Shown in pieces: positions 1 to 8,568 of a stretch of 42,728 nt of DNA. Below the pieces are notes generated by a model. It was not told the origin of the DNA. It ran no database searches and saw nothing but the letters and a program-made list of their open reading frames with translations. Each line of letters opens with the position of its first letter. Position 1 is the first letter of the stretch. The stretch spans positions 1 through 42,728 of the forward strand of contig JAUXPJ010000015.1 of NCBI GenBank assembly GCA_030683815.1. The letters run 5' to 3'. The translations under genes were made by a program, and so were the position numbers. This stretch comes from Flavobacteriaceae bacterium. GTDB lineage: Bacteria > Bacteroidota > Bacteroidia > Flavobacteriales > Flavobacteriaceae.

Positions 1-583
1 GCTGGTTTTGCGGTGTGTAATTGAGCATAAGTGCAAACTTTTAAACATAAAAATAAGGAATCCTTTGCATTTATCCAAATAAATAACAACCTAATTTGCT
101 GATTAATAGCATTTTTATATATTTTCAGCAAGCCCTATTTAAAATGTTTGAAAAATTCATGAGATAGGTAGTTTTAAATTCCATATTATGCTTAGTTGAT
201 TCGTTATTAATCTTTAAATTAAATAATAGTGTACTATAACATTTTTAAATTATTCAAATACCAGCTGAATAATCCATTTGATTAAAAAGGGAACAAATTT
301 TATCAACTTTATACAGTTGACTATATGATATGGGGGAGATACTTTTTTAACCATCAGTTATGCATACAACAAAAACCCATGACAATACATTAAATCATTA
401 AATCGATGAGATAATAATCTTTAGCAATTTTAGTATTTCAAATGTAAAATAATTATTAATTGAAAACACACACACAATCTTAACCAACTCATTTTTAGCA
501 GCTAAAACGGATTTTAGTTTGCCGTCAGCACGATTTTATCCACAAACAGTTTAAAAAAATTTGCAAATGGAAACTATGTTCAT
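1..583. other. AT-rich non-coding stretch
   Basis: No open reading frame of useful length, no tRNA-like fold and no clear promoter stands out here. The stretch is rich in A and T runs. It may be the 3' flank or regulatory region of a gene outside the window, but nothing in it supports a specific call. Confidence 0.5.
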
Positions 584-708
584 TTGACAATTGACAATTG
601 ATAATTAACAATGGTAGATGAAAAATAATGACACCCTGAGCTGAGCTAGTCCTGAGCTAGACGAAGGACTGAAGGAAAATTTTAAACTTTTGCCTTTAAA
701 CTTTAAAT
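584..708. repeat. Two short heptad arrays and a CCTGAGC-type module
   Basis: Positions 584-611 are four consecutive 7-nt units (TTGACAA, TTGACAA, TTGATAA, TTAACAA). Positions 681-708 are four more (TTTAAAC, TTTTGCC, TTTAAAC, TTTAAAT). Between them, 651-668 reads CCTGAGCTAGACGAAGGA. A relative of that module follows at 722-739, and others are at 15949-15968 and 16298-16311. The block lies just past the 3' end of the minus-strand MORN gene. It belongs to the period-7 repeat family described for 15804-16303 and 22604-22808. Confidence 0.7.
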
Positions 709-771
709 AATTTATTATAATCCCGAGCTTGACAAAGGACAAATTATCTCATCTTCAAATTTCCAAATTAA

Positions 772-1449
772 TTACTGCTTTTTATTGGGATAAGTAGTTT
801 CTTTTAACACTCCGTTTTCATAAGCTTCCCAAGCGCCTACACTGACATCATTTACATAAGCTCCTTTTAAAATTAGTTCGCCCGCGTTGTTATAATATCG
901 TACTTCGCCATTTAGTTTTCCTTCTGCATAATTAATTTCTTCGACCAATATTCCTTCTTCTGAATAGCGTTTGCTGGTACCGTTTAACAATCCGTTTTTG
1001 CAGATAGACCATTCGGTCAATTTTCCGTTTAGATAGTATATTTTATAATCTGCAGTTAACAAGCCATTTTGATAGGATTCTTCTGACATTTTGGACTTTC
1101 CATCTTTGAAATAGTAAATCCAATTGCCTATTCTGTCTTTTCCTTTCATCTGACCTTCACTTTTTAACTTTCCATCGGGATAAAAATAGGTTACTTTCAC
1201 CAAATCAGAATTTTGGATGAATTCTTTCGTAAAATCAGGCGTTTTATTGTTTTCTTGGGTATAAAATTTGAAAATTCCGATTTCTTTTCCGTGCAAAAAC
1301 TCACCTTGATACCTGATAGATCCGTTATCGTATTGTTTCATCCATTTCCCATGTCGATTTCCTTTTTCATCCAACTGATTGAATGTTTCCTGAGTAAAAC
1401 TCAATTGTAACATCATCAAAAAAAACATCAACAATAAATTCTTATTCAT
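772..1449 (-). CDS. MORN-repeat (YwqK-like) exported protein
   Basis: A 225-residue protein with an N-terminal signal peptide (about residues 1-19, ending at LSFTQ). The rest is a series of beta-hairpin repeats of the type G.....YY.NG.L, for example YFYPDGKLKSEGQMKG, YYFKDGKSKMSEE, YYLNGKLTE and YYNNAGELILKGAY. This is the MORN-variant or YwqK-like pattern that is common in Bacteroidota. Such proteins are often named toxin-antitoxin YwqK family, but nothing here shows an antitoxin role. The ATG lies 1 nt past the stop codon of the upstream haem-binding gene, so the two are almost certainly co-transcribed. Its role is unknown; periplasmic or cell-surface location is inferred from the signal peptide. 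Confidence 0.75.
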   Translation of the reverse strand: MNKNLLLMFFLMMLQLSFTQETFNQLDEKGNRHGKWMKQYDNGSIRYQGEFLHGKEIGIFKFYTQENNKTPDFTKEFIQNSDLVKVTYFYPDGKLKSEGQMKGKDRIGNWIYYFKDGKSKMSEESYQNGLLTADYKIYYLNGKLTEWSICKNGLLNGTSKRYSEEGILVEEINYAEGKLNGEVRYYNNAGELILKGAYVNDVSVGAWEAYENGVLKETTYPNKKQ

Positions 1450-1450
1450 T

Positions 1451-1897
1451 TTAATTGATTTTCATTTTTTCTGCAGCAATCCATTCCAACAAATACTGGC
1501 GTTCCTGATCGGTTATTTTTCCGTCGTGATACATCAACAGATAAGATTTTAAAGGCATTTTGTTATTTTCCAAAACTTCTTCCATTTCATCCAATATATG
1601 TTTTTTTTGACTGAAATTATAGCGCTTCCATTCCGAAAAATTGAGATGTTTTTTCCCTTCATTGACGTGGTTGGCAATAAGCCAAGATATAGGAGCTACC
1701 TGATTATACCAAGGATATTTAGTATTGTTAGAATGACAGTCATAACAGGATGTTTTTAAAATTTCCTGAATTTCTGACGGAACGTTTAATTCCGCCGTAA
1801 TATCATTTTCAGAGAGTTGCTCTGCAACATTTTCACGGGGTCTGATAAACTGAATGATTACTATTAAAAATATTATAAAGTATAAGGTCTTTTTCAT
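1451..1897 (-). CDS. Haem-binding domain protein (CxxCH, c-type-like)
   Basis: A 148-residue protein with one N-terminal membrane anchor or signal segment (about residues 4-18). A single haem c attachment motif, CYDCH, is at residues 51-55. It is followed by the conserved stretch SNNTKYPWYNQVAPISWL, typical of the short Bacteroidota haem-binding domain family. The expected role is a membrane-anchored, periplasm-facing monohaem cytochrome-like protein; its electron partner is not identifiable. It is the first gene of a two-gene minus-strand unit with the MORN protein (1-nt gap). The ATG at 1897 directly precedes the anchor. I found no good TAnnTTTG box upstream. Confidence 0.8.
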   Translation of the reverse strand: MKKTLYFIIFLIVIIQFIRPRENVAEQLSENDITAELNVPSEIQEILKTSCYDCHSNNTKYPWYNQVAPISWLIANHVNEGKKHLNFSEWKRYNFSQKKHILDEMEEVLENNKMPLKSYLLMYHDGKITDQERQYLLEWIAAEKMKIN

Positions 1898-2416
1898 TTA
1901 TTCTATTTTATATCAATTTAATTAAAAATTAAAATTAGAGAAAAATATGATATTACTTCTATTTTATCTTTTTTATTACAACAAGAAGAAGTATTCTTTC
2001 TTAATCTCCTTTTTCCTTGACCCAAAAGAACAAAAAAATCAAGACTGCTTAAAAAAGTAAAGAAAATCTGCGGAACGACCCGCCACCGATAAAAAGAACC
2101 CTCCCGATTGCATCGGGATCAAACAGCTTTTTATCGTTTGGCCTTTGCGCTGCTTCCCCGATTTTTACAACTTTTTTAAGAGGCCGGTTAAACTTAGAAT
2201 ATGGTACTCCGCTTTGCAGCATAGCTTGTAAAAGCTTCGGTGGTACTCGAAAGCAGCAACGCTGCTTTTGGCGAAGTTTTACAAGCGGTGCGCTTTGGCG
2301 CAATGCCTGAAAAGAGGTGTCCTTTTTAGGTTCTTTTTTAGACAGGTAAAAAAACCATAACAAGGATGTGCGCCGGTTTACTGCCTACTGCTACTGCATA
2401 CTGTTGACTTCTCACT
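1898..2416. other. Intergenic region holding a structured repeat element
   Basis: About 520 bp with no gene I can support. Positions 2040-2370 form a less AT-rich block dense in inverted repeats, listed separately. A short ACTGC-rich stretch follows at about 2386-2405. Confidence 0.6.
2040..2370 (-). repeat. Dispersed hairpin-rich intergenic element
   Basis: Several inverted repeats are visible. TCCCGAT (2102-2108) pairs with ATCGGGA (2112-2118). GCTTGTAAAA (2224-2233) plus CTTCG (2235-2239) pairs with CGAAG (2272-2276) plus TTTTACAAGC (2277-2286), with one bulged G. Nested within it, AAAGCAGC (2250-2257) pairs with GCTGCTTT (2261-2268) across a 3-nt loop. TGCGC and GCGCA form another small hairpin near 2289-2302. 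A decayed relative of 2139-2191 occurs at 15966-16020. An open reading frame of 104 codons crosses it on the minus strand, but its composition (many Lys, Arg and Gln, no domain) looks incidental. It may be a mobile palindromic repeat or a structured RNA. Confidence 0.55.
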
Positions 2417-3406
2417 CTACAACTCCGTCAACATTTTTAGATCTTGTGCCGGTATTTGTAATAACTTCGCTTTTACCAATCTCGGCAATAAAATTTGCCA
2501 ATTCTTATTTTGTTTGAATATGGCGGCAAATAATGGTTTTGCTTCTTTTATATTTGTATTATTAGCAAGCGTTACCGCATACCAAAATTTCATTTCCAGG
2601 TTATCAGGATTCAACTCCTGCGCTTTTTGATACAGTTCTTTTGCCAATTGAAAATCATTTACCTCAACAGCAGCATCTCCTCTGTTCATATAATCATAAG
2701 CTGTATGGATATTGAGCAATCTTCTCATTTCTTTCAATGGATTTTCGTGATCATCTACTCTTAAATCGACCACTTTATCTTCCCAAATATTTCCATTACT
2801 GCTTGCTTTAACCACTAAAATGGCAGCAGATTGTTTTCCGCGGATATCTCCTCCTTCTTTTTCTGCTGCTTCCATCGCTATTAACATTCGCTCTGCCAAA
2901 CTGCCTTTTGCAGTTTCAAACGCTTTTGCCATGGCAGGCCAAACACTTGATTTTTCCATCAGATTTGCCTGAACCGAAAAATTATTTCCTGTGATATGTC
3001 CGGCAAATTCAATGCAATTAGCACCGGTAAAAGCAGCTGCATTTCCTTTGGCATCTAAGATGGCCAATTGACGTACTTCCCTACTTTCATCTACTTTTAA
3101 CAAAGCATCTACTGCCATTTGCGGTGTTAATCCGTTTTCTAATAAACTCAGTCCGCGAGACCCGAAGGATGGGTTGACAAATGATTGTGTTGCCACCACG
3201 CCTACTCCGGCTTTTCCCCAGACTACAATACTCCCCACAGAAAACCAATGCGATTGTACTGCCACACCCATTTCACCGGTTACCGTATCTCTTGCCACAA
3301 TAGAGTAAGTATGCGCAAAAGGATTTTCTTTGCTGTAAACTTGTTGTGAAATTGCAGTATTGATAAACGTAAAAAAACCTATCAAAACAATTGTAAAATT
3401 TTTCAT
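2417..3406 (-). CDS. DUF1028 family protein with C-terminal TPR
   Basis: A 329-residue protein with a signal peptide (about residues 1-20, cut near AISQ). Residues about 28-235 match the DUF1028 family, an Ntn-hydrolase-like fold of unproven activity. Recognisable motifs include TYSIVARDTVTGEMGVAVQS, GVGVVATQSFVNPSFG and LDAKGNAAAFTG. Residues about 237-310 look like tetratricopeptide repeats (MNRGDAAVEVNDFQLAKELY and following). An exported peptidase- or amidohydrolase-like function is sometimes proposed for the family but is not shown here. It is a single-gene unit with its own likely promoter. Confidence 0.85.
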   Translation of the reverse strand: MKNFTIVLIGFFTFINTAISQQVYSKENPFAHTYSIVARDTVTGEMGVAVQSHWFSVGSIVVWGKAGVGVVATQSFVNPSFGSRGLSLLENGLTPQMAVDALLKVDESREVRQLAILDAKGNAAAFTGANCIEFAGHITGNNFSVQANLMEKSSVWPAMAKAFETAKGSLAERMLIAMEAAEKEGGDIRGKQSAAILVVKASSNGNIWEDKVVDLRVDDHENPLKEMRRLLNIHTAYDYMNRGDAAVEVNDFQLAKELYQKAQELNPDNLEMKFWYAVTLANNTNIKEAKPLFAAIFKQNKNWQILLPRLVKAKLLQIPAQDLKMLTEL

Positions 3407-3437
3407 AAAATCAATGTTAAAATGTTATTTTCATTTC

Positions 3438-3445
3438 CAAATTTA
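3438..3445 (-). promoter_or_regulatory. -7 box upstream of the DUF1028 gene
   Basis: The minus strand reads TAAATTTG, matching the Bacteroidota -7 consensus TAnnTTTG. It sits about 32 nt before the ATG at 3406. I did not find a convincing -33 TTTG. Confidence 0.45.
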
Positions 3446-3494
3446 CAAATTAATAAATTTAGGAAACAGATAAAAGATTAAAGAAAAAAGAGAA

Positions 3495-3763
3495 GTCCTT
3501 CCCTTTGGGAAGGATTTAGGATGGGATAAAATCCTATCCCCAGCCCTTTCCAAAGGAAAGGGAGCAAAACAGAATAGATAAAAAAATAGTTAAAATAATT
3601 TAAACAGAAAGTCCTTCCCTTTGGGAAGGATTTAGGATGGGATAAAATCCTATCCCCAGCCCTTTCCAAAGGAAAGGGAGCAAAACAGAATAGATAAAAA
3701 AATAGTTAAAATAATTTAAACAGAAAGGCCTTCCCTTTGGGAAGGATTTAGGATGGGATAAAC
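3495..3763. repeat. 116-bp tandem repeat of palindromic units (2.3 copies)
   Basis: Copies start at 3495, 3611 and 3727, so the period is exactly 116 nt. The third copy breaks off at about 3763. Each unit contains the perfect palindromes TTCCCTTTGGGAA and CCCTTTCCAAAGGAAAGGG joined by GGATAAAATCCTATCC. The two halves of the palindromic core are themselves imperfect inverses of each other. The first two copies are nearly identical, which suggests recent duplication. The 63-codon reading frame over it is a by-product. The rest of the 3407-3971 spacer shows only promoter-like sequence next to its genes. Confidence 0.8.
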
Positions 3764-3934
3764 AATTAATAAAAACCGGTCAACACCAATCAGGAACGTA
3801 CAAAAATAATAAATTTTCAAATCTTTTTAATATTAACACCTAATTGGTTATATGGCTGTAAAATCGTAAAGCAGTAATTGTTTGTTCATTTTCAAATTTC
3901 CAGTTACACCTACTTTCACTTACTGATAAAAAAC

Positions 3935-3942
3935 TATCTTTG
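3935..3942 (+). promoter_or_regulatory. -7 box of the ABC-F gene
   Basis: TATCTTTG is a full match to TAnnTTTG, placed 29 nt before the ATG at 3972. The predicted leader is about 25 nt. Confidence 0.6.
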
Positions 3943-3971
3943 CCCCTTTTAAAAAATATAAGACATTTTAA

Positions 3972-5603
3972 ATGATTACAGTTAACGATATTTCGGTTCA
4001 ATTTGGAGGCACCACGCTGTTTAGTGATGTTTCTTTTGCCATTAATGAAAATGATAAAATTGCGCTAATGGGTAAAAATGGTGCAGGCAAATCAACTTTA
4101 TTGAAAATAATAGCAGCTGTTAATAAACCATCATCGGGTGTTATTTCTGTTCCGAAAGATGCCGTTGTTGCTTATCTGCCTCAGCATTTGTTAACAAAAG
4201 ATCGGGCAACTGTTTTTGAAGAAACGGCTAAAGCATTTGCCGGTATTTTTAAAATGAAGGATGAAATTGATAAGATCAACGAACAATTAACCATCAGAAC
4301 TGATTATGAAAGTGATGCGTATATGAAACTCATTGAAGATGTTTCTGCCTTAAGTGAAAAATATTACGCTATCGAAGAAATCAATTTTGAAGCCGAAGTT
4401 GAGAAAGTGTTAAAAGGATTAGGATTTGAACGGGAAGATTTTAACCGTCCTACCTCAGAATTTTCTGGCGGATGGCGTATGCGGATTGAACTCGCTAAAA
4501 TATTACTTCAAAAACCCGATTTAATTTTGCTGGATGAGCCCACCAATCATATCGATATCGAAAGTATTCAGTGGCTGGAAGATTTCTTAATCAATTCGGC
4601 CAAAGCAGTGATAGTAATTTCGCACGACAGGGCTTTTGTCGATAACATCACCAACCGGACTATTGAAGTAACGATGGGCCGGATTTACGATTATAAAGCC
4701 AAATATTCTCATTACTTGGAATTGCGAAAAGACCGCAGAATTCATCAGCAAAAAACCTACGAAGAGCAACAAAAGATGATAGCCGAAACGCAGGATTTTA
4801 TCGACCGATTTAAAGGCACTTATTCAAAAACCAATCAAGTACAGTCGCGGGTAAAAATGTTGGAAAAATTAGTGTTGGTTGAAGTGGATGAAGTGGATAA
4901 TTCTGCTTTAAAATTGAAGTTTCCGCCCTCCTTAAGAAGCGGACAATATCCGGTAGTTATTACTGATTTATCCAAAAAATACGATAATCATATTGTATTT
5001 AAAGATGCCAATATGGTTATTGAACGCGGACAAAAAGTAGCGTTTGCAGGTAAAAACGGAGAAGGTAAATCAACCATGATCAAAGCGATTATGGGTGAAA
5101 TTGATTTTGAAGGAAAACTGGAATTGGGACATAATGTTCAGATGGGTTATTTTGCTCAAAATCAAGCATCCTTGTTGGATGAAAGTCTGACTGTTTTTGA
5201 AACCATCGATCAAATTGCCGTGGGTGAAATGCGCTCCAAAATTAAAGATCTGTTAGGCGCTTTTATGTTTGGCGGTGATGATACATCCAAAAAAGTAAAA
5301 ATACTTTCGGGTGGTGAGAAAACGCGTTTGGCCATGATTAAATTGTTGTTAGAACCTGTTAACGTACTGATTCTGGATGAGCCTACCAATCATTTAGACA
5401 TGAAAACCAAAGATATTATTAAAGATGCCCTGAAAAACTTTGACGGTACTTTAATTTTAGTTTCTCACGACCGTGATTTCTTGGACGGTTTGGCTGAAAA
5501 AGTTTTTGAATTTGGTCACAAACGCGTAAAAGAACATTTTGAAAATATTGCCGGTTTTCTGGCTCTTAAAAAGATGGAAAGTTTACGTGATATTGAGAAA
5601 TAA
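3972..5603 (+). CDS. ABC-F family ATP-binding protein
   Basis: A 543-residue soluble protein with two ABC nucleotide-binding domains and no membrane segments, the ABC-F arrangement. Domain 1 has Walker A GKNGAGKST (34-42), signature FSGGWRMR (about 163) and Walker B LILLDEPTNHID (about 184). Domain 2 has Walker A GKNGEGKST (about 360), signature LSGGEKTR (about 444) and Walker B VLILDEPTNHLD (about 465). A charged linker rich in Lys and Gln joins them (about 245-310). ABC-F proteins bind the ribosomal E site and help stalled ribosomes or give resistance to ribosome-targeting drugs. This one resembles the general YbiT/YdiF-type housekeeping members; a resistance role is not indicated. It is monocistronic. 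Confidence 0.92.
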   Translation: MITVNDISVQFGGTTLFSDVSFAINENDKIALMGKNGAGKSTLLKIIAAVNKPSSGVISVPKDAVVAYLPQHLLTKDRATVFEETAKAFAGIFKMKDEIDKINEQLTIRTDYESDAYMKLIEDVSALSEKYYAIEEINFEAEVEKVLKGLGFEREDFNRPTSEFSGGWRMRIELAKILLQKPDLILLDEPTNHIDIESIQWLEDFLINSAKAVIVISHDRAFVDNITNRTIEVTMGRIYDYKAKYSHYLELRKDRRIHQQKTYEEQQKMIAETQDFIDRFKGTYSKTNQVQSRVKMLEKLVLVEVDEVDNSALKLKFPPSLRSGQYPVVITDLSKKYDNHIVFKDANMVIERGQKVAFAGKNGEGKSTMIKAIMGEIDFEGKLELGHNVQMGYFAQNQASLLDESLTVFETIDQIAVGEMRSKIKDLLGAFMFGGDDTSKKVKILSGGEKTRLAMIKLLLEPVNVLILDEPTNHLDMKTKDIIKDALKNFDGTLILVSHDRDFLDGLAEKVFEFGHKRVKEHFENIAGFLALKKMESLRDIEK

Positions 5604-5659
5604 GCAATAGGCAATTAGCGAAAAGCGAATAGGGCAGAATTCTAAACTCTAGATTAAAA

Positions 5660-5746
5660 AACACTTGTAGTGAGTTAACCTAACTATTAAACTTTAAACT
5701 TTAAACATTTGAACTTTAAACTTTAAACTTAAATATTGTATTTTTG
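5660..5746 (+). promoter_or_regulatory. purB promoter region with heptad array and dispersed module
   Basis: The -7 box TATTTTTG is at 5739-5746, 17 nt before the purB ATG, so the leader is very short. Just upstream, 5686-5728 is a period-7 array (ATTAAAC, TTTAAAC, TTTAAAC, an 8-nt ATTTGAAC, TTTAAAC, TTTAAAC). Positions about 5661-5695 (ACACTTGTAGTGAG, then AACTATT) match a second copy at about 21800-21830. The repeats therefore sit against the promoter of an essential purine gene. Confidence 0.6.
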
Positions 5747-5763
5747 TTTTTTAGTCAACACCT

Positions 5764-7107
5764 ATGGATCTAAATTATTTAAATGCTATTTCGCCCATTG
5801 ATGGCCGTTACCGAAATAAAATAGCGCGCCTTACCAATTACTTTTCTGAATCTGCCCTGCTTAAATATCGGCTATTGATTGAAATTGAGTATTTTATTGC
5901 ATTGTGCGAATTGCCTTTACCTCAACTAAAAGATTTTAAAAAAGCTTCATTCATTGAACTCCGCTCTATGTATTTAGAGTTTTCTGAGAATGATGCCAAA
6001 CGGATTAAAGAGTTGGAGAGCATTACCAACCACGATGTAAAAGCGGTGGAATATTTTATAAAAGAACGATTCAATGATTTGGGATTATCCAATTATAAAG
6101 AATTTATTCATTTCGGATTGACTTCTCAGGATATTAACAATACAGCGATTCCTTTATTATTAAAAGAAGCATTACATCAAGAATATCATCTTTCATTAAC
6201 CAATTTGCTTCATCAACTCAATCAATTCTCTGTTGATTGGAAAGAAGTTCCGATGTTAGCCAGAACACACGGTCAACCCGCTACTCCCACCCGATTGGGT
6301 AAAGAAATTGGTGTTTTTGTAATGCGTATTGAGCAACAGATTCTGTTGTTGAATGCTGTTCCGATGGCTGCAAAATTTGGCGGAGCAACAGGCAATTTCA
6401 ATGCGCATGTGGTGGCTTATCCAACTATAGACTGGAAAGCTTTTGGAAAGCAATTTGTAGAGACCAACTTAGGACTTCATTACTCATTCCCTACCACTCA
6501 AATTGAGCATTATGACCATTTAGCCGCTTTATTTGACAATTTAAAACGCATCAACACTATTTTAATTGACTTCAACAGAGATGTTTGGCAGTATATTGCC
6601 ATGGACTACTTTAAGCAAACCATCAAAAAAGGAGAAATAGGATCTTCGGCTATGCCACACAAAGTGAACCCGATTGATTTTGAAAATTCTGAAGGAAATT
6701 TGGGAATGGCCAATGCTATATTTGAACATCTATCAGCAAAATTACCGATATCGCGTCTGCAACGCGATTTAACCGATTCTACCGTATTGCGCAATGTAGG
6801 AGTGCCCTTTGCCCATACCATTATCGGTTTTAAATCTACCCTAAAAGGTCTACAAAAATTAGTGTTGAATCAAGATAAAATCAATCAGGATTTAGAGGAT
6901 AATTGGGCAGTAGTTGCAGAAGCCATACAAACTATATTACGCAGAGAAGGGTATCCCAATCCGTATGAAACGCTTAAAGACTTAACGAGAAATCATCAAA
7001 AAATAACACAGAACTCAATACATCAATTTATTGATCAATTGAATATCAATAAAAACATCAAAAAAGAACTCAAACAAATTACACCTTTTAATTATACCGG
7101 AATTTAG
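5764..7107 (+). CDS. purB: Adenylosuccinate lyase
   Basis: A 447-residue cytosolic enzyme of purine synthesis. It cleaves SAICAR to AICAR plus fumarate, and adenylosuccinate to AMP plus fumarate. The fumarase/aspartase superfamily signature GSSAMPHKVNP is at about residues 293-303. The conserved region TSQDINNTAIPLLL is near residue 120 and ARTHGQPATPTRLGKE near 160; these belong to the active site formed across subunits. N-terminal LNAISPIDGRYRNK is typical for the bacterial long form, and length and ends fit the family. The terC-like gene follows after 2 nt, implying one transcript. Confidence 0.96.
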   Translation: MDLNYLNAISPIDGRYRNKIARLTNYFSESALLKYRLLIEIEYFIALCELPLPQLKDFKKASFIELRSMYLEFSENDAKRIKELESITNHDVKAVEYFIKERFNDLGLSNYKEFIHFGLTSQDINNTAIPLLLKEALHQEYHLSLTNLLHQLNQFSVDWKEVPMLARTHGQPATPTRLGKEIGVFVMRIEQQILLLNAVPMAAKFGGATGNFNAHVVAYPTIDWKAFGKQFVETNLGLHYSFPTTQIEHYDHLAALFDNLKRINTILIDFNRDVWQYIAMDYFKQTIKKGEIGSSAMPHKVNPIDFENSEGNLGMANAIFEHLSAKLPISRLQRDLTDSTVLRNVGVPFAHTIIGFKSTLKGLQKLVLNQDKINQDLEDNWAVVAEAIQTILRREGYPNPYETLKDLTRNHQKITQNSIHQFIDQLNINKNIKKELKQITPFNYTGI

Positions 7108-7109
7108 TT

Positions 7110-7874
7110 ATGGAAATATTTTTACAGCCCGATACTTGGGTTGCCTTTTTAACTCTTACTTTTTTAGAAATTGTCTTAGGTATCGATAATATCATTTTTA
7201 TCTCCATCGCCACCAATAAACTTCCTCAACATCAACAAAAAAAAGCCCAACAAATTGGGTTAATGTTGGCTATGGTGATGAGAATTTTGCTTTTAATTGG
7301 CGTTACCTGGTTAATTGCGATGAACCAATCTTTCTTAACGATTGATTTATCATGGATTCATGCCGAAATTACCGGACAAAGCGTTATTATGTATTTGGGA
7401 GGATTGTTTCTCTTGTATAAAAGTACCAAAGAAATACGTCATAAAGTAGAGGGTGAAGTGGATGAAAATGGCACTAAAACGATTGTTGCCAAATCACTTT
7501 CTACCGTTATAGTTCAAATTGTATTAATTGATTTGGTGTTCTCTTTTGACTCTGTTTTAACGGCAGTAGGAATGACTCATGGCATTAACGGCGCTTTGAC
7601 TATTATGATTGCTGCGGTGATTATCTCTATTATCATCATGATTCTTTTCGCGAATCCGGTCAGTAAATTTGTAAACACCCACCCTACCATTCAAATGTTG
7701 GCCTTGGCATTTTTAATCTTAATCGGATTTATGCTGATTACCGAAGGTGCTCATTTATCCAATACCGTGATATTAGGCAAAGAAGTGGGCGCTATACCAA
7801 AAGGATATCTATATTTCGCGATTGCTTTCTCTTTGGGAGTAGAAGCATTGAATATGAAAATCAGGAAGCGTTAA
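7110..7874 (+). CDS. TerC family integral membrane protein
   Basis: A 254-residue protein with about seven hydrophobic segments. The two internally related membrane motifs of the TerC family are present: LEIVLGIDNIIFISI (about residues 20-34) and VLIDLVFSFDSVLTAVGMTH (about 142-161), each with membrane-buried acidic residues that could bind metal. Family members are linked to metal export, particularly manganese, and to tellurite resistance. Here the specific substrate is an inference only. It is translationally adjacent to purB (2-nt gap), an arrangement without an obvious functional link. Confidence 0.88.
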   Translation: MEIFLQPDTWVAFLTLTFLEIVLGIDNIIFISIATNKLPQHQQKKAQQIGLMLAMVMRILLLIGVTWLIAMNQSFLTIDLSWIHAEITGQSVIMYLGGLFLLYKSTKEIRHKVEGEVDENGTKTIVAKSLSTVIVQIVLIDLVFSFDSVLTAVGMTHGINGALTIMIAAVIISIIIMILFANPVSKFVNTHPTIQMLALAFLILIGFMLITEGAHLSNTVILGKEVGAIPKGYLYFAIAFSLGVEALNMKIRKR

Positions 7875-7971
7875 TTAGGTCATGTACTGAAAAATAGTTG
7901 GCGGATTCTGTCACATTTTTCTGTAATGGTTTTGTTATCAAAACTTTACACCTATTTTAAGGATTCATTTT

Positions 7972-8568
7972 CTAATTCCTTGCAAATTCTATTAAAGGAA
8001 TGATGTTTCCCTTATCACCTTCTTTAATAGCGGTAATATATTTATTTCGTGTTTCATCCGGTTTTACCATATTTGAATGATTCCACGTAAATATTTCTCT
8101 TCCAAAAATGGATTCAATGATAATATCTGCCATAATTCTTGAATGTCGCCCATTTCCGTTGGGAAAACAGTGAATGCAGACAATTCGATGCTTGAATCTG
8201 ATTGCAATTTCATCTGGAGGGTAGGTTTTATTGGTTATCCAATATTTTGTATCATCCAATATATATTTTAATTCAATGCCTATTTTATGCCATTCAACTC
8301 CAATGTTTTTTTCTGACTTTCTAAATTTCCCGGCCCATTTCCACACTTTGCCAAACATTCTTCTATGCACCTTTTTAACAAATTCTTCTGTTAATATTTT
8401 ATCGGGGTTGAATTTAGACCGCATAATCCATTCAACAGCTTTTTCAATATTTAATTGCTCATGTTCATCTAACTCACCATGGGTTGTAATTATTTTAATA
8501 AGAAGCCCTTCTTTTTCAACTTCGCTGAGAGGAGTTTGCCCATCAATGTAATCAAGTATTAATCCCAT
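7972..8568 (-). CDS. Fic-domain protein, mobile mystery protein B type
   Basis: A 198-residue Fic/DOC-fold protein. The Fic motif at residues 133-144 is HCFPNGNGRHSR. Canonical AMP-transferring Fic enzymes read HPFxxGNGRxxR with an acidic residue before the GNGR. Here that acid is Asn, as is usual for the mobile mystery B family, and the Pro after His is Cys. The N-terminal half (DYIDGQTPLSEVEKEGL) fits the same family, and VHRRMFGKVWKWAGKFR is the usual Fic helix. It overlaps the upstream regulator gene by 10 nt (8559-8568), so translation is coupled. Likely the toxin-like partner of a mobile module; its target and chemistry are unknown. Confidence 0.85.
   Translation of the reverse strand: MGLILDYIDGQTPLSEVEKEGLLIKIITTHGELDEHEQLNIEKAVEWIMRSKFNPDKILTEEFVKKVHRRMFGKVWKWAGKFRKSEKNIGVEWHKIGIELKYILDDTKYWITNKTYPPDEIAIRFKHRIVCIHCFPNGNGRHSRIMADIIIESIFGREIFTWNHSNMVKPDETRNKYITAIKEGDKGNIIPLIEFARN

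Noticed and set aside
2049-2363. 104-codon minus-strand reading frame
   Set aside because: It lies wholly in a hairpin-rich dispersed element, has no domain, and part of its DNA recurs as a decayed fragment without the frame.
3478-3669. 63-codon frame over the 116-bp repeat
   Set aside because: The frame repeats with the tandem unit and is explained by the palindromes.
3495-3763. 116-bp tandem as CRISPR or rRNA remnant
   Set aside because: Units are contiguous without unique spacers and do not resemble rRNA.
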